Positions 10,002-19,145 of a stretch of DNA of 41,751 nucleotides are shown one piece after another. Position 1 is the first letter of the stretch. Each line of letters opens with the position of its first letter. Location: assembly GCA_903927465.1 (NCBI GenBank), contig CAIYMY010000167.1:1-41751 (forward strand), written 5' to 3'. The position numbers and the translations under genes are program-made. This DNA comes from an uncultured Rhodospirillales bacterium (GTDB lineage Bacteria > Pseudomonadota > Alphaproteobacteria > Acetobacterales > Acetobacteraceae). The notes under the pieces are model-generated. The model saw only the letters and a list, made by a program, of their open reading frames with translations. It had not been told where the DNA came from and made no database searches.

Positions 10002-10054
10002 CGTATTTTCAAGCCAAGTGAGCATCACTTGGCGACTCGGAAAATACGACCAAA
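10002..10054. repeat. Composite palindrome, copy 1 (possible two-way terminator)
   Basis: Outer arms CGTATTTTC (10002-10010) and GAAAATACG (10040-10048) enclose inner arms GCCAAGTGA (10013-10021) and TCACTTGGC (10025-10033) with a three-base loop. The element fills the gap between the convergent helicase and crotonase genes. A closely related element is at 22716-22766; the two share the pattern GYATTTTCWAGCCAAGYG on the left and AAAATRCGACCAAA on the right. It could end transcription from both sides. Confidence 0.75.
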
Positions 10055-10852
10055 CTAGTCCTGCTCAATCTCCGGCATACGGTAGCGATCCGCCGGATCA
10101 AGCCAGCCTTTGAAATTCGGCGCGCGTTTTTCGGCGAAGGCAGCGCGGCTTTCCAGAAGATCGCTCTTGTCGCCATGCTCGTGCAACTTTGCTGCCAAGG
10201 CTTGTTGCGCAGGCGTTGGTGTGGGGCGCATGCGGCGCATCATATGAATGGTATTGACGCGCGCGGCGGGCGGCAGGGTCAGCATGTGGCGTGCCATTTC
10301 CATCGCAGTTTCCATCAGCGCTTCCGGCTCGACCAGGCGGTTGACGAAGCCAAGCTGATAAAAGCGTTCAGCGGTGAAGCGAAAGCCAAGCGCCATTTCC
10401 ATCGCGACCGGATAGGCGAGGTTCGCAAGATGCCCGTGATTATAGCCACCCAATAGCCAGCGCTTTGCCTCAGACACTTCGAAAATCGCGGTATTGGCGG
10501 CCACGCGCAAATCAGTGCGCTCCACCAGCATGAAGCCGCCGCCCATGGCAAAGCCATTCACCGCGGCGATGACAGGCTTTTCCAAGGTGCCGGCATTGAA
10601 GGGGTCTTCCATGTCAATGCGGCGCCCGCCGGGGCTTTTATCGGCGAGTGATTCCTTCATATCCTCGCCAGCGCAAAAGCCGCGTCCGGTGCCGGTCAGG
10701 ATCGCGACCTCCAGCTTTTCGTCGGTGCGAAACGCGGTCCAGATGCGCGCCAATTCCATGCGCATTTCATGGTTCAGCGCATTCAGCCGCTCCGGCCTGT
10801 TCATGCGCACCACAAGCACCTGCCCATGGGTTTCGGTTTCAACAACGGCCAT
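10055..10852 (-). CDS. Enoyl-CoA hydratase/isomerase family (crotonase) protein
   Basis: A 265-residue crotonase-fold protein that should act on a CoA thioester. The family start (VVRMNRPERLNALN), the first oxyanion-hole segment FCAGEDMKE and the second, GFAMGGGF, are all present. The exact reaction is unknown: crotonases include hydratases, isomerases, dehalogenases and hydrolases. The segment after the second oxyanion hole (EVSEAKRWLLGG) departs from the usual hydratase pattern, so a simple beta-oxidation hydratase is not assured. ATG at 10852 has a good AAGGGG site upstream. It stands alone on the minus strand, divergent from the alpha/beta hydrolase gene across a 101-base gap. Confidence 0.87.
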   Translation of the reverse strand: MAVVETETHGQVLVVRMNRPERLNALNHEMRMELARIWTAFRTDEKLEVAILTGTGRGFCAGEDMKESLADKSPGGRRIDMEDPFNAGTLEKPVIAAVNGFAMGGGFMLVERTDLRVAANTAIFEVSEAKRWLLGGYNHGHLANLAYPVAMEMALGFRFTAERFYQLGFVNRLVEPEALMETAMEMARHMLTLPPAARVNTIHMMRRMRPTPTPAQQALAAKLHEHGDKSDLLESRAAFAEKRAPNFKGWLDPADRYRMPEIEQD

Positions 10853-10953
10853 GTGATGTTTCCCCTTTGGCTTTGATGGCCATGATGGGCGGGGTGGACG
10901 ATATTGGCCAGGGGGCGCTTCCAGGGTTAGGCTTCTGTAACGGAGGAACCCCG

Positions 10954-12912
10954 ATGCGCCTAAAACCCCTCGCCTTTGCCCTTTTGCTGATGGTCGGCCT
11001 GATCACTGCCGCCGCCGCCGAGGTTACGGAATTTACCATCACCACGCCCGCCGCCCCTGCCTTTGCTGGCCGCGAATTTGGCACGACCGGCCGTTATGAA
11101 AGGCTCGCAGGTCGTGCCAAGATCATGATTGATCCGGCCGATCCGCGCAATGCGATTATTGCCGATATCGCCTTGGCGCCGCGCAATGCGGCGGGGCGCG
11201 TGGAAGCGGTGGCGGAGGTTGTCATTCTGCGCCCCGCCGAAGCCTTTCGCGGTAATGGCACGCTTTTCGTTGAAGTGCCCAATCGCGGGCGCGAATTGGC
11301 TGGCCAGCTTTATCACGATCATCAGGCCAATGCCCTGATGCTCGGGCGCGATCCCGGCAATGGGTTCCTGTTGCGGCAGGGCTATACCTTGGTCTGGATC
11401 GGCTGGCAGGCGGATATTCCGGCGGGTGAGGCGCGCGGTGCCGGCATCAGGCTGGAAGCGCCGGTGCTGCCCAATATCACTGGCCTGTCGCGCGAAGAGT
11501 TTTTGTTTGATCACATGACAAGCCCGGTGACGGCGGAGCTCACCTATCCGGCGGCAAGCCAGGAAGGGGCGCGGCTGACGGTGCGGGCGCAGGCGGGCGA
11601 TGAACGGCAAAGCCCCGCAGGGTTAGGTTTCCGTTTTCTGGATGCCAAGCGCATTGAAATCACGCGCCCCGCAGGCTTCGATGCCGGCGCGCTTTATGAA
11701 TTCATCTATACCGCCAAGGAACCGACGTTGCAGGGCATGGCCTTCGCTGCCTTCCGCGATGTGGCGGCGTTTCTGCGCTGGGAAAAGGGTGCGGCCAATC
11801 CCTTGGCAGTCGCGGGGCGTGTGAGTGTTGATCGCGCCATGCTGCACGGCATTTCGCAATCCGGGCGCTTTGTACGCGATTACCTCTACCTTGGCTTCAA
11901 TGAGGATACGCAAGGCCGTCAGGTTTATGATGCGATGCTGCCGCATATTCCCGGCACGCGGCGCACCTACACCAATGCGCGCTTTGCCCAGCCTGGGCGC
12001 AACCCAACACCGCATGGGGATCGGCATTACCCGGCCGATCAATTTCCCTTCACCTATGCTGTCACGGAAGATCATTTGACCGGCAAGCGCGATGGGCTGC
12101 TGCTGCGCTGCCGCACCAGCAATACCTGTCCGCGCATCATGCAGACCGATAGCGAATATGAATTCTGGGGCGCGCGCGCTTCACTGCTGGTCACGGATAC
12201 GCGCGGTCGCCACATTGATCTGCCGCCAGAGGTGCGCGCCTATGCGCTTTCCGGCTTGCCGCATTTTGCCCCAGCGAGCGCGGCCATCAGCCGGCTAGAT
12301 CGCTGTGCCTTGCCAGTCAATCCCTTGCAGGGTGGCGCTTTGGTGCGTGCATTATTGGTTGCGATGGAAAGCTGGATGCGTGATGGCCGGGAACCTCCGG
12401 CAAGCCGCTTCCCCATGCGCGGCCAAGGCACCTTGGTTGACCTGGCAGGCGCCTATCCCGCTTTGCCGGGCTTGCCCTTTCGCGGCACTATCGGCCCCGC
12501 GCAATTGGTGGACAATACAGTCATGCCGCCAGTTGTGCGCGGTGAATATACCGTGCTGGTGCCGCGCGTGGATGCGGATGGCAATGCCATCGGCGGGCTG
12601 CGCGGCCCGGTGGTCGAGGTTCCCAAAGCAACCTACACAGGCTGGAACCCGCGCAGTGAAGGTTTCGCGCCCGGCGCGCTTTGCTACAATACCGGCGCGG
12701 TACTACCCTTCGCCTCCACCAAAGCCGAACGCGAAGCGGCGCGCGACCCCAGGCCCTCGCTGGAGGAACGCTATCCAACGCCTGAGGCTTATGTCGCAGC
12801 GGTTCGCGCCTCGGCCGAGCGTCTTGCTGCGGAACGGCTGCTGCTGGCTGAGGATGTTGCGGCCATCACACAGGCTGCCAGTGCCGATAGCCTCGCCCGG
12901 TTGCGACGCTGA
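10954..12912 (+). CDS. Exported alpha/beta-hydrolase domain protein
   Basis: A 652-residue protein with an N-terminal signal peptide: MRLK followed by a hydrophobic run ending in an AAAA stretch near residues 19-22, so it is probably periplasmic or secreted. The nucleophile region reads HGISQSGRF at 298-306, with Ser301 as likely nucleophile in a G-x-S-x-S-G-R setting instead of plain G-x-S-x-G. This resembles the alpha/beta hydrolase domain family that Pfam lists as Abhydrolase_10, whose substrates are mostly unknown. The frame is open for over 100 codons upstream, but the ATG at 10954 follows a clear GGAGG at 10942-10946 and gives the signal peptide. It precedes the MBL/CoA-transferase/crotonase operon by 79 bases. 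It may hydrolyse an ester or lactone whose product is then handled by those genes; that link is inference. Confidence 0.78.
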   Translation: MRLKPLAFALLLMVGLITAAAAEVTEFTITTPAAPAFAGREFGTTGRYERLAGRAKIMIDPADPRNAIIADIALAPRNAAGRVEAVAEVVILRPAEAFRGNGTLFVEVPNRGRELAGQLYHDHQANALMLGRDPGNGFLLRQGYTLVWIGWQADIPAGEARGAGIRLEAPVLPNITGLSREEFLFDHMTSPVTAELTYPAASQEGARLTVRAQAGDERQSPAGLGFRFLDAKRIEITRPAGFDAGALYEFIYTAKEPTLQGMAFAAFRDVAAFLRWEKGAANPLAVAGRVSVDRAMLHGISQSGRFVRDYLYLGFNEDTQGRQVYDAMLPHIPGTRRTYTNARFAQPGRNPTPHGDRHYPADQFPFTYAVTEDHLTGKRDGLLLRCRTSNTCPRIMQTDSEYEFWGARASLLVTDTRGRHIDLPPEVRAYALSGLPHFAPASAAISRLDRCALPVNPLQGGALVRALLVAMESWMRDGREPPASRFPMRGQGTLVDLAGAYPALPGLPFRGTIGPAQLVDNTVMPPVVRGEYTVLVPRVDADGNAIGGLRGPVVEVPKATYTGWNPRSEGFAPGALCYNTGAVLPFASTKAEREAARDPRPSLEERYPTPEAYVAAVRASAERLAAERLLLAEDVAAITQAASADSLARLRR

Positions 12913-12991
12913 ATAAGCGTGGGGGCGAGATTTCCCAAACCCCCGCTTCCTGTTCTAGCCTTCACCAAGTCACCAACCAGGCAGGAAACCC

Positions 12992-13870
12992 ATGCGCAAG
13001 CTCACCATTGGCGATGTCACCATCACCAGCATCATCGAACGCGATGGCCCCTGGCGCGCGCCGGGGCAGATGTTCCCCGATGCGCCGGCGGATCAGATTG
13101 AAGCGACGCTCAAGGAACTGGAACCGGAAACCTATGATGTCGCTTCCGGCAAGATGGTGATTACCTATCAAACCTATGTGGTGCGCACGCCGCGCCATAC
13201 AATTCTGGTGGATACCTGCACGGGTGAAGACAAGGGCTATCCCGCGCCGATGGATTTCCCGAAGCAGCCCTGGTTGGATGGGTTGAAGGCGGAAGGGCTT
13301 TCCTTTGACGATATTGATTACGTCATGTGTACCCATCTGCATATTGACCATTCCGGCTGGAATACCGTGCTGCGCGATGGCCGCTGGGTGCCCACCTTCC
13401 CGCGCGCAAAATATGTTTTCCACAAACGCGAATATGCCGCGTGGGAGGCATCAACCAAGGCTGGCGAAACCCGTCCGGGCGGCGGCGGTTCCGTTTTCAC
13501 CATGAATTGCGAACCCGTTGTGGCGGCGGGGCAGGCGCTGCTGGTGGATGATGATTTCAGCCTGGATGATTGCATCACCATTGAACCGACACCTGGCCAC
13601 ACGCCGTGCCATTGCTGCGTGCATATCAAAAGCCGAGGCCAGCATGCTGTGATCACGGGCGATCTGATGCACCACGCGCTGCAAATCCACAGGCCTTCCT
13701 GGTCCACCATGTTCTGCTGGGACCCGAATGAGGCCGCCGATAGCCGCACGCGCTTCCTGGCCAATGTTGCCGATACGGATACCAAGATTTTGCCGATCCA
13801 TTTTCCCAATCCTTCGGTCGGGCGTGTGGAATCCAATGGCGATCGTTTCCGCTGGCGGTATGTGCGCTGA
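12992..13870 (+). CDS. Metallo-beta-lactamase-fold hydrolase
   Basis: A 292-residue MBL-fold protein without a signal peptide. The metal motif THLHIDHSG gives His115, His117, Asp119 and His120; further ligands are the His in PTPGHTPCH and the Asp in GDLMHH. The family is broad (lactonases, glyoxalases, thioesterases, phosphodiesterases), and the N-acyl homoserine lactonase type has the same HxHxDH core, but no feature fixes the substrate. ATG at 12992 follows an AGGAAA site. Its stop lies three bases before the CoA-transferase gene and that gene overlaps the next crotonase, so the three form an operon. A role in opening a ring or thioester within a CoA-dependent breakdown path is plausible. 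Confidence 0.88.
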   Translation: MRKLTIGDVTITSIIERDGPWRAPGQMFPDAPADQIEATLKELEPETYDVASGKMVITYQTYVVRTPRHTILVDTCTGEDKGYPAPMDFPKQPWLDGLKAEGLSFDDIDYVMCTHLHIDHSGWNTVLRDGRWVPTFPRAKYVFHKREYAAWEASTKAGETRPGGGGSVFTMNCEPVVAAGQALLVDDDFSLDDCITIEPTPGHTPCHCCVHIKSRGQHAVITGDLMHHALQIHRPSWSTMFCWDPNEAADSRTRFLANVADTDTKILPIHFPNPSVGRVESNGDRFRWRYVR

Positions 13871-13873
13871 ACC

Positions 13874-15076
13874 ATGACCATTCTGCCGCTGCAGGGCCTG
13901 CGCGTGCTTGATCTGGCGCGCGTATTGGCCTGCCCCTTTTCGGCGATGATCCTCGCCGAATTGGGCGCGGAGGTGATCAAGGTGGAGCAGCCAGGCAGCG
14001 GCGATGAAAGCCGTTCTTATGAGCCGGTAGCCGAACGGAATGGCCAGCGCGATAGCGCCTATTTCTTCGCCTGCAATCGCGGCAAACGCAGCGTCACGGT
14101 CAATCTGCGCCACAAGGACGGCCAAGCACTGGTGCGCGATTTGATCCGCCATTGTGATGCAGTGGTCGAGAATTTCCCGACCGGCACGCTGAAACGTTAT
14201 GGGTTGGATTGGGAAGCGCTCCGCGTCATCAATCCGCGCCTGGTTATGCTGTCCTGCACTGGCTTTGGTCAGACCGGGCCTTACGCCAAGCGTAAGGGCT
14301 ATGACACGGTGTTTCAGGCCATGTCAGGGCTGATGGCACTCACCGGCGAACGCGGCGGCGGGCCGGTGAAGCCTGGGCTGCCAATTGCTGACCTCACCTC
14401 CGGGCTTTGGATCACCATTGGTTTGTTGGCGGCGCTGCGTGGGCGCGATGCAACGGGGCAGGGCGCCTATATTGATTTTTCCATGTTGGATGGGCAGGTG
14501 GCTTTGTTGACCTCCGCCGCTGCGCGCTTCTTCGCCTTGGGCGAGGTACCGCCGCGTCTTGGCACGGAACATCCAGGCCGCGTGCCGACCGCTTCCTTTC
14601 GCTGCGCTGATGGACGGTTCTTGCATATCACCTGTTCGGATCAGCATTGGGCGCCGCTCTGCCGTGCGCTTGGCTTGGATGAATTGGGCGCTGATGCGGC
14701 CCTGGGCGCCAATGCCGAACGTGTCGCGCAACGTGGGCGTGTGATGGCGGCGCTGACAGCCGCCATGGAGAAGCTGACGCGCGGGCAAGCTGTGACGCTT
14801 TTGGATGCCGCGGATGTGCCGAATGGCCCTGTGCTGACAATCGATGAAACCTTCGCCGATCCACATGTGCAGGCGCGCGGTTCAGTCGGCGAATTCACCC
14901 ATCCGCTGCTTGGCGCCTTTCCGGCTTTGCGTTTGCCCTATCGCTTCGAAGGTTTGGCGGACCCGGAAATTCAACGCCCGCCATTATTGGGCGAAAATAC
15001 GGAAGCGGTGCTGCGCGATTTGTTGCAGTACACGCCATCACGCATCGCAACCCTCCGCGCGGAGGGCGCCATATGA
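13874..15076 (+). CDS. CoA-transferase family III (CaiB/BaiF type)
   Basis: A 400-residue family III CoA-transferase, which moves CoA between carboxylic acids through an aspartyl-CoA anhydride. The N-terminus LPLQGLRVLDLARVLACPF and the segment PIADLTSGLW are typical; Asp173 in the latter corresponds to the catalytic Asp of formyl-CoA transferase. The acid it activates is unknown; relatives act on carnitine, succinyl/benzylsuccinate, mesaconate, oxalate and others. It starts three bases after the MBL-fold gene and its stop overlaps the crotonase start in ATGA at 15073-15076, so the genes are translationally coupled. Probable role: activating the acid released by the upstream hydrolases so that the crotonase can act on it. 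Confidence 0.92.
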   Translation: MTILPLQGLRVLDLARVLACPFSAMILAELGAEVIKVEQPGSGDESRSYEPVAERNGQRDSAYFFACNRGKRSVTVNLRHKDGQALVRDLIRHCDAVVENFPTGTLKRYGLDWEALRVINPRLVMLSCTGFGQTGPYAKRKGYDTVFQAMSGLMALTGERGGGPVKPGLPIADLTSGLWITIGLLAALRGRDATGQGAYIDFSMLDGQVALLTSAAARFFALGEVPPRLGTEHPGRVPTASFRCADGRFLHITCSDQHWAPLCRALGLDELGADAALGANAERVAQRGRVMAALTAAMEKLTRGQAVTLLDAADVPNGPVLTIDETFADPHVQARGSVGEFTHPLLGAFPALRLPYRFEGLADPEIQRPPLLGENTEAVLRDLLQYTPSRIATLRAEGAI

Positions 15077-15807
15077 CCGACGCCGTTTTGTATGATTGCA
15101 AGGATGGCCTGGCGCGCATCACGCTGAACCGGCCAGATGCGCGCAATGCGCTCAACATCGCCATGTGCGAAGCGCTGATCGCCGCCACGCGCCGCGCGCG
15201 CGAAGATGCCGCGCGCTGCGTGCTGGTGCAGGGGGTTGGCCCGGTTTTCTGCGCCGGCGCCGACCTCAAGGAACGCCAAGGCATGGGCGATGACGCGGTG
15301 CGCGCGCGCCGCCTAAAGTCCTTCAGCGCCTATGATGCTTTGGAACGCCTGCCCATGCCGGCGATTGCCGTTGTGGCAGGCCCCGCTGTTGGTTCGGGCG
15401 TGGAAATTGCCGCGGCGTGCGATTTCATCATCGCAACACCTTCCGCTTCCTTCCGCACACCGGAAGCGCTTTGGGGCACAGTTGGGGCCACGCAACGCCT
15501 GCCGCGCATCATTGGCAAAAGATTGGCGAAGGATTTGATGTTCACCGGCCGGGCACTTGGCGCAGAGGAAGCACGCGAAGCGGGGCTGGTTGCGCGCGTG
15601 GTGGCGCCGGATGCGCTGACCGAAACCTTGGCGGAAATCACCGCCACTATCCTGAAGGCTCCGCCCGCCGCGATGGCGCTCGCGAAGCGCTGCGTGGATG
15701 AGGGGCTGGAACGCGACCCGCGCGGCGCGCTCGCCACCGAAATCCTGGCGATCGAGGAAAGCCTGGCTGCCGCGGAATGGCGCCAGAAAATGCAGGATTT
15801 TACTTGA
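15073..15807 (+). CDS. Enoyl-CoA hydratase/isomerase family protein
   Basis: A 244-residue crotonase. The family start ITLNRPDARNALN, oxyanion-hole segment FCAGADLKER and second segment AVGSGVEIAAACD are clear, followed by FRTPEALWG and TQRLPRIIGK. The last resembles the AUH/methylglutaconyl-CoA hydratase branch, but substrate choice cannot be settled. The ATG overlaps the CoA-transferase stop by four bases (ATGA), the last step of the three-gene operon. Length is slightly below the usual 255-265. The gene ends in front of a nested hairpin region facing the convergent unknown gene. Confidence 0.9.
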   Translation: MTDAVLYDCKDGLARITLNRPDARNALNIAMCEALIAATRRAREDAARCVLVQGVGPVFCAGADLKERQGMGDDAVRARRLKSFSAYDALERLPMPAIAVVAGPAVGSGVEIAAACDFIIATPSASFRTPEALWGTVGATQRLPRIIGKRLAKDLMFTGRALGAEEAREAGLVARVVAPDALTETLAEITATILKAPPAAMALAKRCVDEGLERDPRGALATEILAIEESLAAAEWRQKMQDFT

Positions 15808-15827
15808 ACTTAACGCCAAGATTCGCC

Positions 15828-15889
15828 TTGAGGCCGGGCAGGCTGGCCACTCAGTCGCAGCGACACGTAGGTGATCAGTGGCGCCTCAA
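15828..15889. terminator. Nested inverted repeats between convergent genes
   Basis: TTGAGGC (15828-15834) pairs with GCCTCAA (15883-15889). Inside it GCCACT (15846-15851) pairs with AGTGGC (15877-15882), and inside that GTCGC and GCGAC (15854-15864) flank one base. The right arms are continuous while the left arms are parted by 11 bases. No T-run follows, so the terminator role is a guess from the convergent position. Confidence 0.45.
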
Positions 15890-15903
15890 TGCGCCTATGG
15901 CGC

Positions 15904-16290
15904 TCAGGCTCCTGACAAAGCCCCAACACCCACAATCCTGTAATCATATACCCCACCATCCACTTCCGTGATGGTCACATGTTCGCCCGGGCGGATGGGG
16001 CTAGTGCCGGGGTCGAAACGGGCCTCTGGCGCGTCGAAGCGCTCAGCCAGGCTGCCGCTGAAGCGGATGAACCAGCCATTATCGCCATCATATTGCACAT
16101 CACCCTGTTCGGGCGGCGCGTCCGGGCGGTAGTGCCGCGCGCGCCAGGGTGCTGGGTCCTCAGCCCAGGCTATCGGATCAAGGTAGCCCGTGGCATCCAG
16201 CGCCAATTCGATCTCATAGCGGTGATCCTGGCAGCCAAGCGGAAAGCCAGGCCCCGCCACTAGGGAGAGTGTCACCAATATCCGTTCCAT
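15904..16290 (-). CDS. Unknown small protein
   Basis: A 128-residue protein I do not recognise. It starts MERILVTLSLVAGPG, moderately hydrophobic but not a convincing signal peptide, and continues as an acidic, aromatic-rich chain (YDGDNGWFIRF near the middle, then PGEHVTITEVDGGVYDYRIV) that looks like a small beta-rich fold. The ATG at 16290 is chosen over an upstream start because a near-perfect AAGGAGGTG stands right before it, one of the strongest ribosome sites in the window, which supports a real and well-translated gene. It lies 66 bases downstream of kup on the same strand and could share its transcript. Confidence 0.7.
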   Translation of the reverse strand: MERILVTLSLVAGPGFPLGCQDHRYEIELALDATGYLDPIAWAEDPAPWRARHYRPDAPPEQGDVQYDGDNGWFIRFSGSLAERFDAPEARFDPGTSPIRPGEHVTITEVDGGVYDYRIVGVGALSGA

Positions 16291-16356
16291 GTGCACCTCC
16301 TTTCTGCAAACCAGGCCAAAGAGATAGTTTGGCACCTGGAAAATCGTAAAAAACTT

Positions 16357-18240
16357 TCAGATCGCCACCTTCACTCCCAATTCTACCACACGGTCCGATG
16401 GAATACGGAAGAATTCCGTGGCCGGGAGTGAATTGCGGCTGAGCACCACAAAAAGCCATTGCCGCCAGCGCGACATTTTCGGCACCGCCGCCGCCACCAC
16501 CGTCTCCCGCCCCAGGAAATAGGAGGTCTGCATGGGCTCATAAGGAATGCCCAATTCCGCCAGCGCTTCAAGCTCACGCGGGATATTGGGGCTTTCCTGG
16601 AAACCGTAGCGGAGCGCGATGCGGTAGATATTGGGTGCCAATTCCTCAACCGCGCGGCGCCGATCGGCACCCACCTGGGGCACATCCTCATTCGCGACCG
16701 TCACGAACAGTACGCGTTCATGCAAAACCTTGTTGTGCTTTAGGTTATGCAGCAGCGCACCGGGCAGGAATTCCGCCTGGCTGGTCATGAATACTGCGGT
16801 GCCGGGCACGCGCACGGTGCGCGATTGCGGCAGGCGCGCGATGAAGGATTTAAGCGGCAAGCCATCCTGACGGATGCGCGCGAACAACAATTCCCGCCCG
16901 CGATGCCAAGTAAGCATCATGACAAACAGCACAAAGCCGAGAACCAGCGGCACATAGCCGCCTTCGGGAATCTTCAGCACGTTGGATAGGAAGAACGCCA
17001 AATCAAGCGCCAACAGCGGCAGGAAAACGCCAAGCACAGCAAGCAGCGGCCAGCCGAATTTGCGCCGGAACACCACCATGGCAAGGCAGGATGTGCAAAC
17101 AAACGTGCCCGTTACCGCAATGCCATAGGCCGCCGCCAAACGTTCGGAGTCACGGAACGTCACCACCAGGATCAGCACGCCGATGAGCAAGGCGAAATTC
17201 ACCTGCGGCATATAAATCTGGCCTTCTTCCGTATCGCTGGTGTGGCGCACCAAAAGCCGCGGCATGAAGCCAAGCTGCACGCATTGCCGCGCAATGGTAT
17301 AGGCGCCCGAAATCATCGCCTGGCTGGCAATGATGGTGGCAGCGGTTGCCAGGAATACCAAAGGCAGGCGGAACCATTCCGGTGCCAGCAGGAAGAAGGG
17401 GTTTTCCAGCGCCGTTGGATCGCGCAGCAAAAGCGCGCCCTGGCCAAGATAATTCAGCACCAACGCCGGCAGCACAATCACCATCCAGGCCCAGCGAATG
17501 GGCCGGCGCCCGAAATGGCCCATATCGGCGTAAAGCGCCTCGGCCCCCGTCACAGCCAGCACCACGGAACCGAAGGCAATAAACGCCGCGAATTTGTAAT
17601 GCAGGCAGAAAGTGATGGCCCAATGCGGCGAAATGGCAGCCAATACGCCAGGATTGTGCAGCACTTCCCAGAGCCCGAGCAGCCCCAGCACCAGGAACCA
17701 GACCGCACAGATGGGACCGAAGACCGCCCCTATTTTTGCCGTCCCGCGATATTGCACCAGGAAAAGCGCCAGCAGGATCACAATTGAAATCGGCAATACC
17801 GCTTTTTCCAAATGCGGTGAGACAACCTTGAGCCCCTCCACCGCCGACAGCACGGAAATCGCGGGCGTGATGATGCCATCACCAAAAAACAGGCAGGCGC
17901 CGGCAATGCCAATGAGCGCCAAGACCCAGCGCAGCCGCGCATTTTCCACACTACGCTGCGCAAGCGCCATCAGCGCCAAGATACCACCCTCGCCGCGATT
18001 ATCCGCGCGCAGCACGAAGGCGACGTATTTCACTGTAACAGTCAGGATCAGCGACCAGATGATCAGGCTGAGCAGGCCCAGCACCTCCCATGACTCCACC
18101 CCGCCATCTTCAAAATGGCTGGCGGCCGCGCGCATGGCGTAAAGCGGTGACGTGCCGATATCGCCATAGACAACGCCAAGCACGCCCAGGATCAGGGCAA
18201 GCGAGGGGGCGCTACGCTCGGTAGCGGCGGGACTGCTCAT
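16357..18240 (-). CDS. kup: Potassium uptake protein, Kup family
   Basis: A low-affinity K+/H+ symporter of the inner membrane. The family signature [14 protein letters not shown] stands near the N-terminus, followed by about 12 hydrophobic segments, the [14 protein letters not shown] region, and a soluble C-terminal part of about 170 residues. With the ATG at 18240 the protein has 627 residues, close to the 622 of E. coli Kup; a GTG 36 bases upstream would also keep the frame. The ribosome site is weak at both. It follows aapP by 96 bases on the same strand, so it may be read partly from the aap transcript. Nothing in the sequence suggests truncation. Confidence 0.94.
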   Translation of the reverse strand: MSSPAATERSAPSLALILGVLGVVYGDIGTSPLYAMRAAASHFEDGGVESWEVLGLLSLIIWSLILTVTVKYVAFVLRADNRGEGGILALMALAQRSVENARLRWVLALIGIAGACLFFGDGIITPAISVLSAVEGLKVVSPHLEKAVLPISIVILLALFLVQYRGTAKIGAVFGPICAVWFLVLGLLGLWEVLHNPGVLAAISPHWAITFCLHYKFAAFIAFGSVVLAVTGAEALYADMGHFGRRPIRWAWMVIVLPALVLNYLGQGALLLRDPTALENPFFLLAPEWFRLPLVFLATAATIIASQAMISGAYTIARQCVQLGFMPRLLVRHTSDTEEGQIYMPQVNFALLIGVLILVVTFRDSERLAAAYGIAVTGTFVCTSCLAMVVFRRKFGWPLLAVLGVFLPLLALDLAFFLSNVLKIPEGGYVPLVLGFVLFVMMLTWHRGRELLFARIRQDGLPLKSFIARLPQSRTVRVPGTAVFMTSQAEFLPGALLHNLKHNKVLHERVLFVTVANEDVPQVGADRRRAVEELAPNIYRIALRYGFQESPNIPRELEALAELGIPYEPMQTSYFLGRETVVAAAVPKMSRWRQWLFVVLSRNSLPATEFFRIPSDRVVELGVKVAI

Positions 18241-18328
18241 GCCTGGACTGCCTTTAGGGGGAACATCGCGGCGCACTCTGCCCCTTCATTGCCAGAAAGC
18301 AAGACGCCTGCCCCGCATCTGGCGCATG

Positions 18329-18347
18329 GCGGGCATTCAATGCCCGC
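18329..18347 (-). terminator. Hairpin at the end of aapP
   Basis: GCGGGCA (18329-18335) and TGCCCGC (18341-18347) form a perfect seven-pair stem around TTCAA; the arms can extend to nine pairs. It covers the aapP stop codon. There is no T-run after it in the minus direction, so it may weaken read-through to kup rather than stop it. Confidence 0.4.
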
Positions 18348-19128
18348 GCAGGATCTGGCTCAGGAATAGCTTGAGCCGATCGGTCTTTGGTGCATTGAAG
18401 ACCTGTTCGGGGGGGCCGACTTCCACCACCTCCCCCTGGTCCATGAAGACCACGCGGTCCGCCACCTGGCGGGCAAAGCCCATTTCATGCGTCACCACCA
18501 TCATGGTCATGCCGGTGCTGGCCAATTCCACCATCACTTCCAGCACTTCCTTGATCATTTCGGGATCAAGCGCTGAGGTAGGTTCGTCGAACAACATGAT
18601 CTTGGGGCGCATGCAAAGGGCGCGCGCAATAGCCACGCGCTGCTGCTGCCCGCCGGAAAGCTGGCCCGGATATTTCAGCGCCTGTTCTGGGATTTTCACC
18701 CGCACCAGTAATTCCATCGCCAGTTCTTCGGCGTCCTTCTTCGGCATGCGCCGCACCCAAATGGGCGCCAGGGTGCAGTTTTCCAGCACCGTCAGATGCG
18801 GGAAAAGATTGAAGGATTGGAACACCATACCGACTTCGCGGCGGATCGCATCCAAAGCGCGCACATCATCGGTCAGTTCGATCCCTTCCACGGCAATACG
18901 ACCTTCCTGGTGAACTTCCAGGCGGTTGATGCAGCGGATCATGGTGGATTTGCCCGAACCCGATGGGCCGCAAACCACCACGCGTTCGCCGGGGGCGACA
19001 GCAAGGTTGACATCGCGCAGCACATGCAGCGCACCGAACCATTTATTGACGCCGGCCATTTCAATGGCGGGGGGCGCATCCGCCTTGGCGGCAGAAGCGA
19101 TATAGGCGAGATCAGCGGAAGCGCTCAT
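18337..19128 (-). CDS. aapP: General/polar amino-acid ABC transporter, ATP-binding subunit
   Basis: The ATPase of an amino-acid importer, 263 residues. Walker [10 protein letters not shown] at 54-62, signature LSGGQ at 157-161 and Walker B IMLFDE at 177-182 are intact, and the closest relatives are AapP/GlnQ. It powers uptake by the two permeases encoded just upstream, aapM (17-base gap) and aapQ. The first 25 residues are an extension common in AapP-type proteins. The set is read from aapQ through aapM to aapP. Amino-acid preference is not shown by the sequence; the Rhizobium Aap system is broad. Confidence 0.93.
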   Translation of the reverse strand: MSASADLAYIASAAKADAPPAIEMAGVNKWFGALHVLRDVNLAVAPGERVVVCGPSGSGKSTMIRCINRLEVHQEGRIAVEGIELTDDVRALDAIRREVGMVFQSFNLFPHLTVLENCTLAPIWVRRMPKKDAEELAMELLVRVKIPEQALKYPGQLSGGQQQRVAIARALCMRPKIMLFDEPTSALDPEMIKEVLEVMVELASTGMTMMVVTHEMGFARQVADRVVFMDQGEVVEVGPPEQVFNAPKTDRLKLFLSQILRGH

Positions 19129-19145
19129 GATATTTTCCCGGTGCT

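Noticed and set aside
12992-13870. MBL-fold protein as a quorum-quenching N-acyl homoserine lactonase
   Set aside because: The HxHxDH core is shared by most of the superfamily and nothing in the protein or its CoA-linked neighbours points to signal breakdown.
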